DNA from: CAYHGV01 sp964356135
GTDB lineage: Bacteria > Hydrothermota > Tepidihabitantia > CAYHGV01
Length of the DNA stretch: 41,254 bases
Assembly: GCA_964356135.1 (NCBI GenBank)
Contig: CAYHGV010000010.1
Coordinates: 1 to 41,254 of the forward strand
Direction of reading: 5' to 3'
The notes beneath the pieces were generated by a model. The model was given only the letters and a program-made list of their open reading frames with translations, was not told the DNA's origin and did no database searches. The position numbers and the translations under genes were made by a program. How positions within the stretch are numbered: the first letter of the stretch is position 1; each line of letters starts with the position of its first letter. This document shows positions 33,053 to 41,254 of this stretch, in pieces.

Positions 33053-33691
33053 ATGAGGTCGGCTTCGATTTTAATTTTACTCTTCACGGTATTTTGTTCA
33101 GCCAAAAAGGGGGAGGATATGGTCAAACCAACTGCTGAAACTGGCGTAACTTTAACCGAAACCGAAAAAAAGGACCTCATCACCATTGCCCGCACCACCC
33201 TCGAAAATCATATCCGGGGCAAAGCCGTTCCCCAGTTCACACCGGCAACCGACCGGCTCAAAGAGCTTTGTGGTGCGTTTGTCACATTAAAAAAACACGG
33301 CCAGCTCCGCGGCTGCATCGGCTATGTCCAGGGCATTAAACCGCTCTACCAGACGGTCTCGGAAATGGCAATTGCCGCCTCAACCCAGGACCCGCGGTTC
33401 AGGCCCGTCCAACCCCAGGAACTCAAGGATATTAAAATTGAAATAACTGCACTCACGCCCCTGGAACGAATCTCCGACCCGAATACAATCGAAGTCGGCA
33501 AACACGGTATTCTCATCAAACAGGGTTGGTATCAAGGACTGCTCCTCCCCCAGGTCGCAACTGAAGAAGGCTGGGACCGGGAGACCTTCTTAGCCAATAC
33601 CTGTCTCAAAGCCGGCTTGCCGCCTGACGCCTGGAAAGCACCGAATACCGAGATTTATGTTTTTTCCGGTCAGGTCTTCGATGAGCAATAA
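33053..33691 (+). CDS. amrA: AMMECR1 domain protein (AmmeMemoRadiSam system protein A)
   Basis: 212 residues from ATG 33053. The AMMECR1 core is clear: FVTLKKHGQLRGCIGYV with the LRGCIG hallmark, DPRFRPVQPQEL, IEITALTPLERI, GKHGILIKQGWYQGLLLPQV, and WDRETFLANTCLKAGLP. As in the MEMO gene, a hydrophobic stretch (ASILILLFTVFCSA) followed by KKGED precedes an internal ATG (33119) with a strong GGGGGAGG site. The two genes thus share the same twin-start layout. Biochemical function of the family is unresolved; it may modify RNA or protein with the radical SAM partner. The stop overlaps pyrE by 11 bases. Confidence 0.9.
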   Translation: MRSASILILLFTVFCSAKKGEDMVKPTAETGVTLTETEKKDLITIARTTLENHIRGKAVPQFTPATDRLKELCGAFVTLKKHGQLRGCIGYVQGIKPLYQTVSEMAIAASTQDPRFRPVQPQELKDIKIEITALTPLERISDPNTIEVGKHGILIKQGWYQGLLLPQVATEEGWDRETFLANTCLKAGLPPDAWKAPNTEIYVFSGQVFDEQ

Positions 33692-34247
33692 TCTCGCAGA
33701 AATCCTCACGCAGTATCAGGTCCTGAAAGAAGGCCATTTCGTTTTGACTTCCGGGCTCCATTCTCAATACTACTTCGAAAAGTTTCGAATCTTAGAGCAT
33801 CCGGAGCTGGTTACGCTTTTTGCCCAAAAAATCGGTGAACATTTCAAAGACAAAAAAATCGATGCCGTTTGCGGTCCAACCACCGGCGGGATCATCATCG
33901 CCTTTGAGGTCGCGCGCCAGGTGGGTGCACGCTGCGTCTTCGCCGAAAAAGCCGAGAAAGGTCGAACCATCGGTCGGGCATTCGAGATTAAACCCGAAGA
34001 AAAAATCCTGGTCGTGGATGATGTCTTGACCACCGGCGGGTCAATCAAAGAAACTCTGGCTGCACTCAAAACGTTTTCCGGCGAGGTTTTGGGCATTGCG
34101 GTCTTCATCGACCGGAGCGAAAACCTCTGCTGGGATATTCCCTTCTTTTCAGTCTATCGCCATCCAGTCGTCAACTATCAGCCGGACAACTGCCCGCTCT
34201 GCAAACAAGCGATTCCGCTCGCAAAGCCGGGCGGGGAAAAATTATAG
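33681..34247 (+). CDS. pyrE: Orotate phosphoribosyltransferase
   Basis: 188 residues. PyrE couples orotate with PRPP to form OMP in pyrimidine synthesis. The type I phosphoribosyltransferase PRPP motif is ILVVDDVLTTGGSIKE, with FVLTSGLHSQYYFEKF at the N-terminus and GPTTGGIIIAFEVAR. The C-terminal CPLCKQAIPLAKPG is common in this branch. I start at ATG 33681, which overlaps the AMMECR1 stop, rather than at the upstream ATG inside that gene. No other pyr gene is in the window. Confidence 0.94.
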   Translation: MSNNLAEILTQYQVLKEGHFVLTSGLHSQYYFEKFRILEHPELVTLFAQKIGEHFKDKKIDAVCGPTTGGIIIAFEVARQVGARCVFAEKAEKGRTIGRAFEIKPEEKILVVDDVLTTGGSIKETLAALKTFSGEVLGIAVFIDRSENLCWDIPFFSVYRHPVVNYQPDNCPLCKQAIPLAKPGGEKL

Positions 34248-34371
34248 CCAAAATCGGCTAATATCCTCTTGCTTATTTACAATATTTTGTTGGGACCAGA
34301 ATAAAGCAAATATTTTCAACCTGTTCGAGAATTAAACTATCATTCATATTATTCTATTGCTCAAAAAACTC

Positions 34372-34400
34372 TTGACAGTAGGGTTAAAAGCGCCTATCCT
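34372..34400 (+). promoter_or_regulatory. Leaderless promoter of the activase gene
   Basis: TTGACA (34372-34377), 17-base spacer, TATCCT (34395-34400), six bases, then ATG at 34407. No Shine-Dalgarno. Confidence 0.75.
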
Positions 34401-34406
34401 GCTTAC

Positions 34407-35363
34407 ATGATTAAAGCATATTTAGGCGTCGATGTCGGTTCGATCTCAACCAAAGGTGTCGTCGTCGATACCGGCATGGAGGTCATCGCCAGTGCCTATT
34501 TGCGCACCCAGGGTCGACCGATCAACGCCATCCAGGAGTTGTTAGCCAATTTAAAAAATCAGATCTCTCCGGAAGTGAACATCGCCGGCACCGGCACCAC
34601 CGGCTCTGCCCGCCGTTTAGCCGGGGTGATGGTCGGTGCCGATATAATAAAAAATGAGATCATCGCCCATGCGGTTGCTGCCAGCCTGTCCTGTCCGGAT
34701 GTAAAAACCGTAATCGAAATCGGCGGCCAGGATTCGAAGATTGTAATCTTGCGCGACTCCATACCGGTCGACTTTGCGATGAATACCGTCTGCGCCGCCG
34801 GCACCGGTTCTTTTTTAGAGCACCAGGCAACCCGGCTTGCCATTCCGATCGAAGAGTTCGGTTCGTTAGCCTTGAAAGCAAAAAATCCGGTCAGCATTGC
34901 CGGCCGCTGCACGGTCTTTGCCGAATCCGACATGATTCACAAAGCCCAATTAGGAGTAAAAACTGAAGACATCATTGCCGGTCTGTGCGATGCGATTGTC
35001 CGCAATTATTTGAATACCGTAGCCAAAGGTAAAGAGATTCTGCCGCCGGTTCTGTTTCAAGGCGGAGTGGCGGCAAATGTCGGCGTGGTAAAGGCATTTG
35101 AACGAACGTTAAGCCTGCCGATTATTGTTCCGGATAATTTTCTCGTGATGGGTGCAATCGGCACAGCCCTCTTAGCCCAGGAATCGGTCAACGGTCAGGG
35201 AAGCCGCTTTGCCGGTTTCGAAATTGCCGATATCAACTTTGAAACCAGGGCGTTCGGCTGCCCGGACTGCGCCAACCAGTGCGAGGTCGTTGAGACCCTG
35301 CGCGCCGGCAAACAGATCGATCGCTACGGCGACCGGTGTGGTAAATGGTCGGAGTTGGGTTGA
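34407..35363 (+). CDS. BadF/BadG/BcrA/BcrD ATPase family activase
   Basis: 318 residues of the ASKHA-fold activases that use ATP to inject electrons into 2-hydroxyacyl-CoA dehydratases or benzoyl-CoA reductases. Seen: GVDVGSISTKGVV, IEIGGQDSKI, the iron-sulfur cysteines in CAAGTGSFLE and AGRCTVFAESDMIH, and FQGGVAANVGVV. The C-terminus carries GCPDCANQCEVV and GDRCGKW, which in longer relatives introduces a fused DUF2229/dehydratase half. Here the protein stops right after it, and no dehydratase gene follows. The TGA overlaps the TTG of the next gene. Confidence 0.88.
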   Translation: MIKAYLGVDVGSISTKGVVVDTGMEVIASAYLRTQGRPINAIQELLANLKNQISPEVNIAGTGTTGSARRLAGVMVGADIIKNEIIAHAVAASLSCPDVKTVIEIGGQDSKIVILRDSIPVDFAMNTVCAAGTGSFLEHQATRLAIPIEEFGSLALKAKNPVSIAGRCTVFAESDMIHKAQLGVKTEDIIAGLCDAIVRNYLNTVAKGKEILPPVLFQGGVAANVGVVKAFERTLSLPIIVPDNFLVMGAIGTALLAQESVNGQGSRFAGFEIADINFETRAFGCPDCANQCEVVETLRAGKQIDRYGDRCGKWSELG

Positions 35364-38300
35364 AGCGAATATTCATTTTTCTTTTTTTTGGAATTTCGGT
35401 TTTCGGTTTAACCCTACCCGAGCTGCCAAAATTACCCCCAACGCCGGCAGCAATCAAAACCTTTTCAACCCAAGGCGATGATACCTGGACCACGAATGGA
35501 CCCTGGGGTGGAATGATTCAATGTCTTGACCTTGCACCGGACGGAGTGCTCTACGCGGGAACAATGCTCAATGGGGTGTACAAACGTTCCTCGGGCAAAG
35601 ACTGGGTTCCGGCTAACACCACACTGGAATACACGACCATCCGTTCGCTCAAGGCAAAAGCAAACGGTACCGTTTTTGCCGGCACTGAATTCGGTCTCTA
35701 CGTCAGCAACAACCGCGGCGACAGCTGGAACCGTCACCCCCAGATTCCCGAAGACACGGTCAACACGATCTTCTTCGCCGATCCTGGTGGTGACACCATC
35801 TACATCGGTCTGGAGCATACCGGCTTTTTCAGGTCGGCCGACGGCGGCCAAAACTGGGGAAAACCGAGCACCCTCTTTGACCAGGTCGCAGTCACCGCCT
35901 TTGCGCGGGGAAGAGACCAGGTTGTCAACCGGGATGTCCTGTATCTCGGAACCCGGACCCAGGGAGTATTCTCGAGCTTCACCGGTGGGCTGAGCTGGAA
36001 ACCGTTACCCAGCGCACCCGGAAAAAATATCCGTGACCTGCTGGTAGTACGCGTCGACATTCTCAATTATCTCTATGTCGCTTCGGGCGACCGGGGGTGC
36101 TTCTTTTCTACCGATGGTGGAATTGTCTGGTCGACGATCAGATTGGATATTCCGACCAGCGACTTAGTTGCCCGCGGCACCAAGATTTATGCGGCTACCG
36201 AAGGCGCCGGTGTCTATACCGTGAACGTTGGTGCGACCAATTGGCAGCCGGTCGGCAAGCTCTCGTATCAAACGGTATCCGCACTTACCCTTAACCAAGC
36301 CGACCTCTTCGCCGGCACCACCGGCGGCGTATTCCGTAACAATGAATCAAACTGGGAAGATTATAATTACAAACTCTCCTGCAATTTTATTGTCGACCTT
36401 GCTTTCAGCCCTGTCAACAAGGGACTTCTCTACGCTGCAAGCATCGGCGGTGGACTCTATCGCACCACCGACAACGCTCAAACCTGGCAAGCCGTCACCC
36501 TGCCGGGGAACCTGTGGAACCTGCCGATGTTCTATTCCTTAGCCTTAAACCCGACAAACAGTGATGAAATCTATCTGGGTTCGGTGGGCGCTATCCTGAA
36601 GTCGTCGGATGGCGGAGTAACCTGGCAGTCGACCAAACTGCCCCCCCCTGATTCGAGTGCGGTCCTGGCTTTATCGGTCGATCCCCAGATACCGACAACC
36701 CTCTTTGCCGGCACGACCCAGTCTCTTTATAAAAGCACCAACCAGGGTAACAGCTGGTCGAAAGTCTGGGAGGATAAACCACCGGTGTATGATATTGCGA
36801 TCAATCCCGAAACGACCTCGACCGTCTACATCGGAACGGTCGAAGGAGTCTATAAGAGTACCGATGGAGGGACGAGCTTCTTTCCATCGAGCACTGGCAT
36901 CCCGATCGGGACCGGGATATGGGACCTCGGGCTTAATCCAGCATTTCCCAATATCCTCTATGCCTGTTTTTTCATTAATCAGCTGGGCCTCGCCCGTTCA
37001 GTCAATGGAGCCCAGAGCTGGGAATTATTGCCGATAAACAAGTATATTTTTACAGTCGCAACCGATAAAAACCTGACGTTGGCGGGCGCTTACGCCGAAG
37101 GCGCTTTTTTCTCTTTAGATTCGGGTAAAACCTGGCAGGAATTAAACAGTGGATTAAAAAACTATTTAACCTATAGTTCGGACATTGACCTGGGTTTAAA
37201 TCACTCTTTCTATTTAGGCACTCTGGGCGGACTCTATACCTATACCGATAGTGTCCCACCGGAAGTAATCCTCGACACCGACCTCGATACCCTGAGCCCG
37301 GATGGCGATGGAAAAAGTGACTCGATCGAATTTCATCTCAATGCCCAAGCCTCGGATATCATCAACTGGCAGTTTAGTATCGACAATGGCAACGATACCG
37401 TACTTATTCTTTCCGGTGATGGTATTCCGCCCTCAGCAGTCTTCTGGAACGGTTACAACGAAACCGGAGACCAAGTAAAGAACGGTTCATATACGGCTCG
37501 GATTCGGACTGGCGATATGCTGGGCAGCACCGGTTCCGATTCTTTAGATTTCGTTTGCATCGCAAAGCCGATGGTTTCCGGCAACGATGATGCCACCTAT
37601 CCGTCGACCAGCCGAAAGCTGGTCAAGGATAAAAACGATACTCTCCATTGCGTCTATGCGTCCGGCAACCCGTCGGAAATCTTCTACACCCGTTCCGGTG
37701 ACAACGGTTCGACCTGGGCTGACCCGACCAATGTCAGCAATTCTACTCAGACCCCTTCCCGGCAACCGACTTTAGCTCTGGACAACCTCGGCACGATCGC
37801 GGTTGCCTGGCAGGAAGGAAAGGATATTTACTGGCGGCGGTTCCGGCAAAACCAGTGGGAGGCTAAAACCCGGGTTACCAATACTGCCGACACTTCCCGT
37901 TCGCCGGCAATTGTCTCGGATGCGAGCAACAATACCCATCTCGTCTGGACCGCCTATACGACCATTACCAACAGCAACGATGTATTCTATAAGATGTTCA
38001 GTTATAACAATCAGTTCTGGACCGATTCGACCGATATCGCTATGACCGGTGGCGACTCGAAGACCCCCACCCTGACCGCGACGCCGGACGGTAAAGTTCA
38101 TATCTTCTGGAGCGATAACAGTACCGCCAACTACCAGATCCGTTACCGGGAAAAGAGCGCTACCCAGGATACGACACTCACCCCGACTCTCGGCAGCTCG
38201 CTCTATCCAAATGTCGTGGGCGCAGGAAACAACAATCTCTATCTTGTCTGGTGCGATTCGACCCTGACCCCGGAAGTTCTATATAAAAATTATACCGCCG

Positions 38301-39190
38301 GCTCAGGCTGGACGGTCACCGATACTGTATCTGAAAGTCCGGACACCGCATCCAGCCTCCCGTCCATCGGTATCGATGTCAATAACAATCTCTACGTCGT
38401 CTGGCAGGAAGGCGAGACCGCTGGCGAAGTATATTTCAGAAATTACATCGGACAATGGCAACCGGTCCAGAATCTGAGTCAATCCGCTCAAATCTCTCGC
38501 TATCCATCGATTGCCAGTTCGGTTTCAGACCAGGCAGGAATTATCTGGACCGAAGGCGATACCAAGCCCTTTACCATTCTTTTCCGAGCCGTATCCGGAG
38601 CGCTTGATACCACGAAACCGAACTTTACGATTACCGCACCGGATTCGGTCGTTTTGAGTGACTCCTTCTTCATTATAATAGCCCCAAGTGAACAGTTGGA
38701 CACTGTCCAGGCATGGTTGTTTGACACCAATAATGACAGCACGGTTATTCTTTTGAATCCCGACGGCAGCGGGTATTCGGGAAATGTCAAAGCAGGAAAC
38801 GCCCCTGGTTTGGGAAGAATTACGGTCTGGGGTAAGGATCTTGCCGGCAATGAAGGCAGCCAGGAAAAGGCGATAACCATCACGACGACGAGCATTCCCG
38901 AATTTCTCGATAAAAACACCGTTTTTGCCTATCCCAGTCCGGCAAAAGGCGATACCGTAAAATTCCATTATGTACTGGGTGAACCGGCAACGGTAAAATT
39001 CGATATCTTCACCATTACCGGCCGACGGGTCTATAGTCGCCCCGAAGAGGCGTTCGACACCGGCATCCATGACATTACAATTCTGACCGGCAAATTAGGC
39101 TCCGATGTCTACATCTTCCGGCTCGAAGCCCGGGCAACCAATTCGGACAAGCATGGACAGGTCATTAAAAAATTTGCGGTAATCCATTGA
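35360..39190 (+). CDS. Exported giant BNR-repeat propeller protein with type-IX-style C-terminus
   Basis: About 1276 residues. I choose the TTG at 35360, which overlaps the activase stop (TTGA) and has GGAG six bases upstream; ATG 35345 is an alternative. A signal peptide (KRIFIFLFFGISVFG) is followed by many BNR/YCF48-like blades (SADGGQNWGK, STDGGIVWST, TTDNAQTWQ, STNQGNSWSK, STDGGTSFFP). A FlgD-like Ig domain (TLSPDGDGKSDSIEF, FWNGYNETGDQVKNGSYTAR), a second propeller and a C-terminal sorting domain (KFDIFTITGRRV) come after. It resembles a secreted glycan- or protein-binding scaffold; there is no sialidase RIP motif that I can see. Ligand unknown. Confidence 0.88.
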   Translation: MKRIFIFLFFGISVFGLTLPELPKLPPTPAAIKTFSTQGDDTWTTNGPWGGMIQCLDLAPDGVLYAGTMLNGVYKRSSGKDWVPANTTLEYTTIRSLKAKANGTVFAGTEFGLYVSNNRGDSWNRHPQIPEDTVNTIFFADPGGDTIYIGLEHTGFFRSADGGQNWGKPSTLFDQVAVTAFARGRDQVVNRDVLYLGTRTQGVFSSFTGGLSWKPLPSAPGKNIRDLLVVRVDILNYLYVASGDRGCFFSTDGGIVWSTIRLDIPTSDLVARGTKIYAATEGAGVYTVNVGATNWQPVGKLSYQTVSALTLNQADLFAGTTGGVFRNNESNWEDYNYKLSCNFIVDLAFSPVNKGLLYAASIGGGLYRTTDNAQTWQAVTLPGNLWNLPMFYSLALNPTNSDEIYLGSVGAILKSSDGGVTWQSTKLPPPDSSAVLALSVDPQIPTTLFAGTTQSLYKSTNQGNSWSKVWEDKPPVYDIAINPETTSTVYIGTVEGVYKSTDGGTSFFPSSTGIPIGTGIWDLGLNPAFPNILYACFFINQLGLARSVNGAQSWELLPINKYIFTVATDKNLTLAGAYAEGAFFSLDSGKTWQELNSGLKNYLTYSSDIDLGLNHSFYLGTLGGLYTYTDSVPPEVILDTDLDTLSPDGDGKSDSIEFHLNAQASDIINWQFSIDNGNDTVLILSGDGIPPSAVFWNGYNETGDQVKNGSYTARIRTGDMLGSTGSDSLDFVCIAKPMVSGNDDATYPSTSRKLVKDKNDTLHCVYASGNPSEIFYTRSGDNGSTWADPTNVSNSTQTPSRQPTLALDNLGTIAVAWQEGKDIYWRRFRQNQWEAKTRVTNTADTSRSPAIVSDASNNTHLVWTAYTTITNSNDVFYKMFSYNNQFWTDSTDIAMTGGDSKTPTLTATPDGKVHIFWSDNSTANYQIRYREKSATQDTTLTPTLGSSLYPNVVGAGNNNLYLVWCDSTLTPEVLYKNYTAGSGWTVTDTVSESPDTASSLPSIGIDVNNNLYVVWQEGETAGEVYFRNYIGQWQPVQNLSQSAQISRYPSIASSVSDQAGIIWTEGDTKPFTILFRAVSGALDTTKPNFTITAPDSVVLSDSFFIIIAPSEQLDTVQAWLFDTNNDSTVILLNPDGSGYSGNVKAGNAPGLGRITVWGKDLAGNEGSQEKAITITTTSIPEFLDKNTVFAYPSPAKGDTVKFHYVLGEPATVKFDIFTITGRRVYSRPEEAFDTGIHDITILTGKLGSDVYIFRLEARATNSDKHGQVIKKFAVIH

Positions 39191-41190
39191 TGAACGATAC
39201 ACGGATTATCACGGATTCGCGCGGAGCAAGGCGTAGAAACAGACCTTTAGGTCTGTTTGCTAACCTGAACAGGTCTAAAGACCTGTTTCTACGATTTCTC
39301 ATAATGGTTTGCCTCCTTGGCGGATTGAGTCACGCCCAGGAACTCCCCAGCCCTGTGTCAGCCAGCCTTGAATTCTTACGGTTCGGGTTCGGCGGGCGGC
39401 CGGCTGCCCTGGGTGATGCCTATATCGGTTTCTCGGATGACATCTACGGAGTATTTTACAACCCTGCCGGTCTTGCCGAGCTCACTTCCGGCCAGGTGGC
39501 GACGTCGTTCCATAAGTTGTTTTTCGATACGAACCATTTCGGTCTCGGTCTGGCAATTCCGAGCGGATTCGGCAGCTTCGGCGTCGGTCTTAATGGAGTT
39601 ATCATTTCCAACATCGAAGCGCGGGACAGCGTGGGAAATCTTACCGGCAGCTACGGTGCCCAGTTCTTGAATCCGATTGTCACCTATGGGCGGAGTTTCG
39701 GGCCGTTCGGATTAGGGGTGAACCTAAAAACCGTCCTCGGCTTCATTGAAGATGCCCGGACCGCGACGATTCTTTTGGACCTCGGTACGAAACTGACTTT
39801 CCCGCACATCGGCTTCGGACTGGTCCTTGAAAATTTCGGTCCCGAGGTTCGCTATCTGGTCGAAGGATACAATCCGCCGATGGCGATTAAAGCCGGAGCC
39901 GGCATTTCCTTCTCCCGGTTCAATTGTGCCCTGGACCTCCTCAAACCCTTCGACGCGGGATTTGCATTTCGAACTGGAGTCGAATATTCGGTTATCAACA
40001 ATCTTGCCCTCCGCCTTGGCTACCGCACCGACCTCGCTGCTACCGGCAGTTTGGGGGGCTTAAGCTTCGGCCTCGGGGTAAATGCGGCTAAGCTCTATTT
40101 AGACTACGCCTTCCTCCCCTACGGCGATCTCGGTCTCACCCACTGTTTTGCCCTCTCCTACCATTTCGGCATGAAGGAGAAAAAAACCGAAGAGCGGATA
40201 GCCGAAGAGTTAAAGACGAAAGAGCAACTGATGAGCTCCACCCTCCTAAACCAGGGAATCAGTTTCTACAACCAGGAGCGCTATCAGGAGGCACTGAATA
40301 CCTGGGACCTCGCTCTCATCTGGAACCCGGATAATGCCGAAGCCCAGAGCTGGATTGACCGAACGAAAGCCGAAGAAGAGAAGCGAACGATCGGCGACCT
40401 GGTTGCCCAGGGCAAAAAATATCTTGAGCTCAAGGACTATCCCAATGCGATTGAGTGCTTCGACCAGCTCCTGGCACTCGACCCGGCGAACCAGGAAGCA
40501 GGAAAGCTCAAAGAACAGGCAAAAGCCGAGTATGCCAAACTCCTCCTGGGCACTGACCCTAAAATTAAAGAATACTTAGAGAACGGACTGCAGGAATTTT
40601 CCCGGGGTAACTACGCAGCCGCAATTGAAGCGTGGCGAAAGGTTTTAGCACTATCTTCAACTAATAAAGAAGCGCTGGAGAATATTAAACGGGCGGAATT
40701 GAAAATTGCCGAAGAGGTTGCCGCGGGCTTAACAAGGGTCGAACGCTATGAAAGGAACGAACAGTGGATTAAGGCGATTCAGGAGTGCAACCGGCTGTTA
40801 AAGATCGCACCCAATAACCAGCAGCTCCTGGATAAAAAGTTCAGCCTGCAAAAGAAAGTCCAGGAGCTGATCAATTCCTCGCTCCGGTCCGGCGAGGAAA
40901 AATTCAAAGCCGGTAGTTTCCGTGAAGCCGAACGGTATTTTCGAACTGCGCTCAGTTACGACCCGCAGAATCTGACCGCCCGGCGCTATCTCGACGACAT
41001 CGAAAAGCAGAAAAGTAAAGCCAAAGAAGACCCCTACCAGCTCTATCTCTTAGGCGTCGAGGCTTATACCAAAGACGATTTCGAGCTGGCAATCTCTTAT
41101 TGGGAACGGGTATTAAAAATTGACCCGGGCAACTCCCGGGCGCGGAAAAATATCGAACGTGCCCGCCAGAAACTCGCCGCCGGCGGGTAA
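39187..41190 (+). CDS. PorV/PorQ-like outer-membrane barrel fused to TPR repeats
   Basis: About 667 residues. The frame begins at TTG 39187 (TTGA overlap with the BNR gene) or ATG 39190. After an odd basic N-region and a hydrophobic segment ending LSHA, residues about 55-335 are a PorV/PorQ-type beta barrel: LRFGFGGRPAALGDAYIGFSDD, then FYNPAGLAEL, closing with ALSYHFG. About 345-667 are TPRs (ALNTWDLALIWNPDNAEAQ, AIECFDQLLALDPANQEA, AISYWERVLKIDPGNSRA). PorV shuttles type IX cargo, which fits the sorting domains on neighbours. Codons about 16-36 come from a palindromic repeat, so the signal peptide is partly repeat-derived. Confidence 0.85.
   Translation: MMNDTRIITDSRGARRRNRPLGLFANLNRSKDLFLRFLIMVCLLGGLSHAQELPSPVSASLEFLRFGFGGRPAALGDAYIGFSDDIYGVFYNPAGLAELTSGQVATSFHKLFFDTNHFGLGLAIPSGFGSFGVGLNGVIISNIEARDSVGNLTGSYGAQFLNPIVTYGRSFGPFGLGVNLKTVLGFIEDARTATILLDLGTKLTFPHIGFGLVLENFGPEVRYLVEGYNPPMAIKAGAGISFSRFNCALDLLKPFDAGFAFRTGVEYSVINNLALRLGYRTDLAATGSLGGLSFGLGVNAAKLYLDYAFLPYGDLGLTHCFALSYHFGMKEKKTEERIAEELKTKEQLMSSTLLNQGISFYNQERYQEALNTWDLALIWNPDNAEAQSWIDRTKAEEEKRTIGDLVAQGKKYLELKDYPNAIECFDQLLALDPANQEAGKLKEQAKAEYAKLLLGTDPKIKEYLENGLQEFSRGNYAAAIEAWRKVLALSSTNKEALENIKRAELKIAEEVAAGLTRVERYERNEQWIKAIQECNRLLKIAPNNQQLLDKKFSLQKKVQELINSSLRSGEEKFKAGSFREAERYFRTALSYDPQNLTARRYLDDIEKQKSKAKEDPYQLYLLGVEAYTKDDFELAISYWERVLKIDPGNSRARKNIERARQKLAAGG
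39232..39293. repeat. Double-hairpin palindromic element, copy 2, inside a coding frame
   Basis: CGTAGAAAC (39232-39240) at the left is the reverse complement of GTTTCTACG at the right. Between lie AACAGACC-ttta-GGTCTGTT and AACAGGTCT-aa-AGACCTGTT. The element is related to 24930-24986 and is translated in frame as part of the N-terminus of the PorV-like protein. Confidence 0.8.
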
Positions 41191-41254
41191 AAAGTATAAT
41201 TTAACCTGAAACCTGCGTGAAAACCGAGCTTTAAATTCTCGAAATTCTCGAATT
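41191..41254. other. No gene at right edge
   Basis: The last 64 bases after the PorV-TPR stop show no gene start and no terminator. They end in a short direct repeat (aaattctcgaaattctcgaa). Confidence 0.5.

Overview
The window looks like chromosomal DNA from an uncultivated bacterium of the FCB side of the tree, most like candidate division WOR-3 / Stahlbacteria. This is an inference from content, not from a marker gene. It rests on several exported proteins ending in a FlgD-like/type-IX-style C-terminal domain beside a PorV-like barrel protein, on intergenic DNA built from degenerate 'accacagatgg…acacagataaa' tracts and on 'gtcattctgagcgcagcgaagaatct' elements. I saw no rRNA, tRNA, CRISPR array, integrase or transposase. 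A run of ten N at 12010-12019 marks an assembly gap.

Layout. 1-8.3 kb: tldD (minus), a leaderless DUF1175 gene, a PEGA-domain membrane protein coupled to an exported lamin-tail protein, an M23 peptidase (minus) and a dinB-pdxA pair (minus). 8.6-15.2 kb: an accessory/defence island. It holds a one-polypeptide restriction-modification enzyme, a cyclase-fold-like protein (across the N gap), an AAA ATPase + TOPRIM-like (DUF4276-like) pair, and a DUF5678 gene with an interrupted aspartic protease. 15.4-20.8 kb: minus-strand exported proteins (FG-GAP protein, 1192-residue subtilase, a tiny exported ORF). 21.2-26.5 kb: dTDP-sugar genes, ribBA-ribH-nusB, a metallophosphoesterase and a THEP1-type NTPase. 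26.6-31.7 kb: a giant ATPase/TPR/BTAD regulator, a double zinc-ribbon protein and a PKD lipoprotein with a clear terminator. 32.0-34.2 kb: zinc ribbon, MEMO, AMMECR1 and pyrE as a tightly coupled operon. 34.4-41.2 kb: a CoA-dehydratase-type activase, a huge BNR-repeat exported protein and a PorV-like barrel fused to TPRs.

Two things stand out. First, the 3' end of the restriction-modification gene is present three times (11474-11554, 12577-12657, 14437-14520). The first copy is the live gene end. The other two are orphan tails that encode nearly the same 26-27 residues and close successive defence-like modules. The locus therefore looks like a site where cargo has been added serially behind the 3' end of the R-M gene, with no recombinase visible. 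Second, six starts have the same geometry: TTGAC(A/C/T), 16-17 bases, a -10 box beginning TA, exactly six bases, then ATG or GTG. This points to leaderless transcripts. Downstream genes are then reached through NTGA start/stop overlaps, in one case through a leaderless 22-codon mini-ORF.

Functionally the window mixes housekeeping genes (riboflavin, PLP, pyrimidine, translesion synthesis, nusB), a large exported-protein programme that probably depends on a type-IX-like secretion route, and a mosaic defence island.
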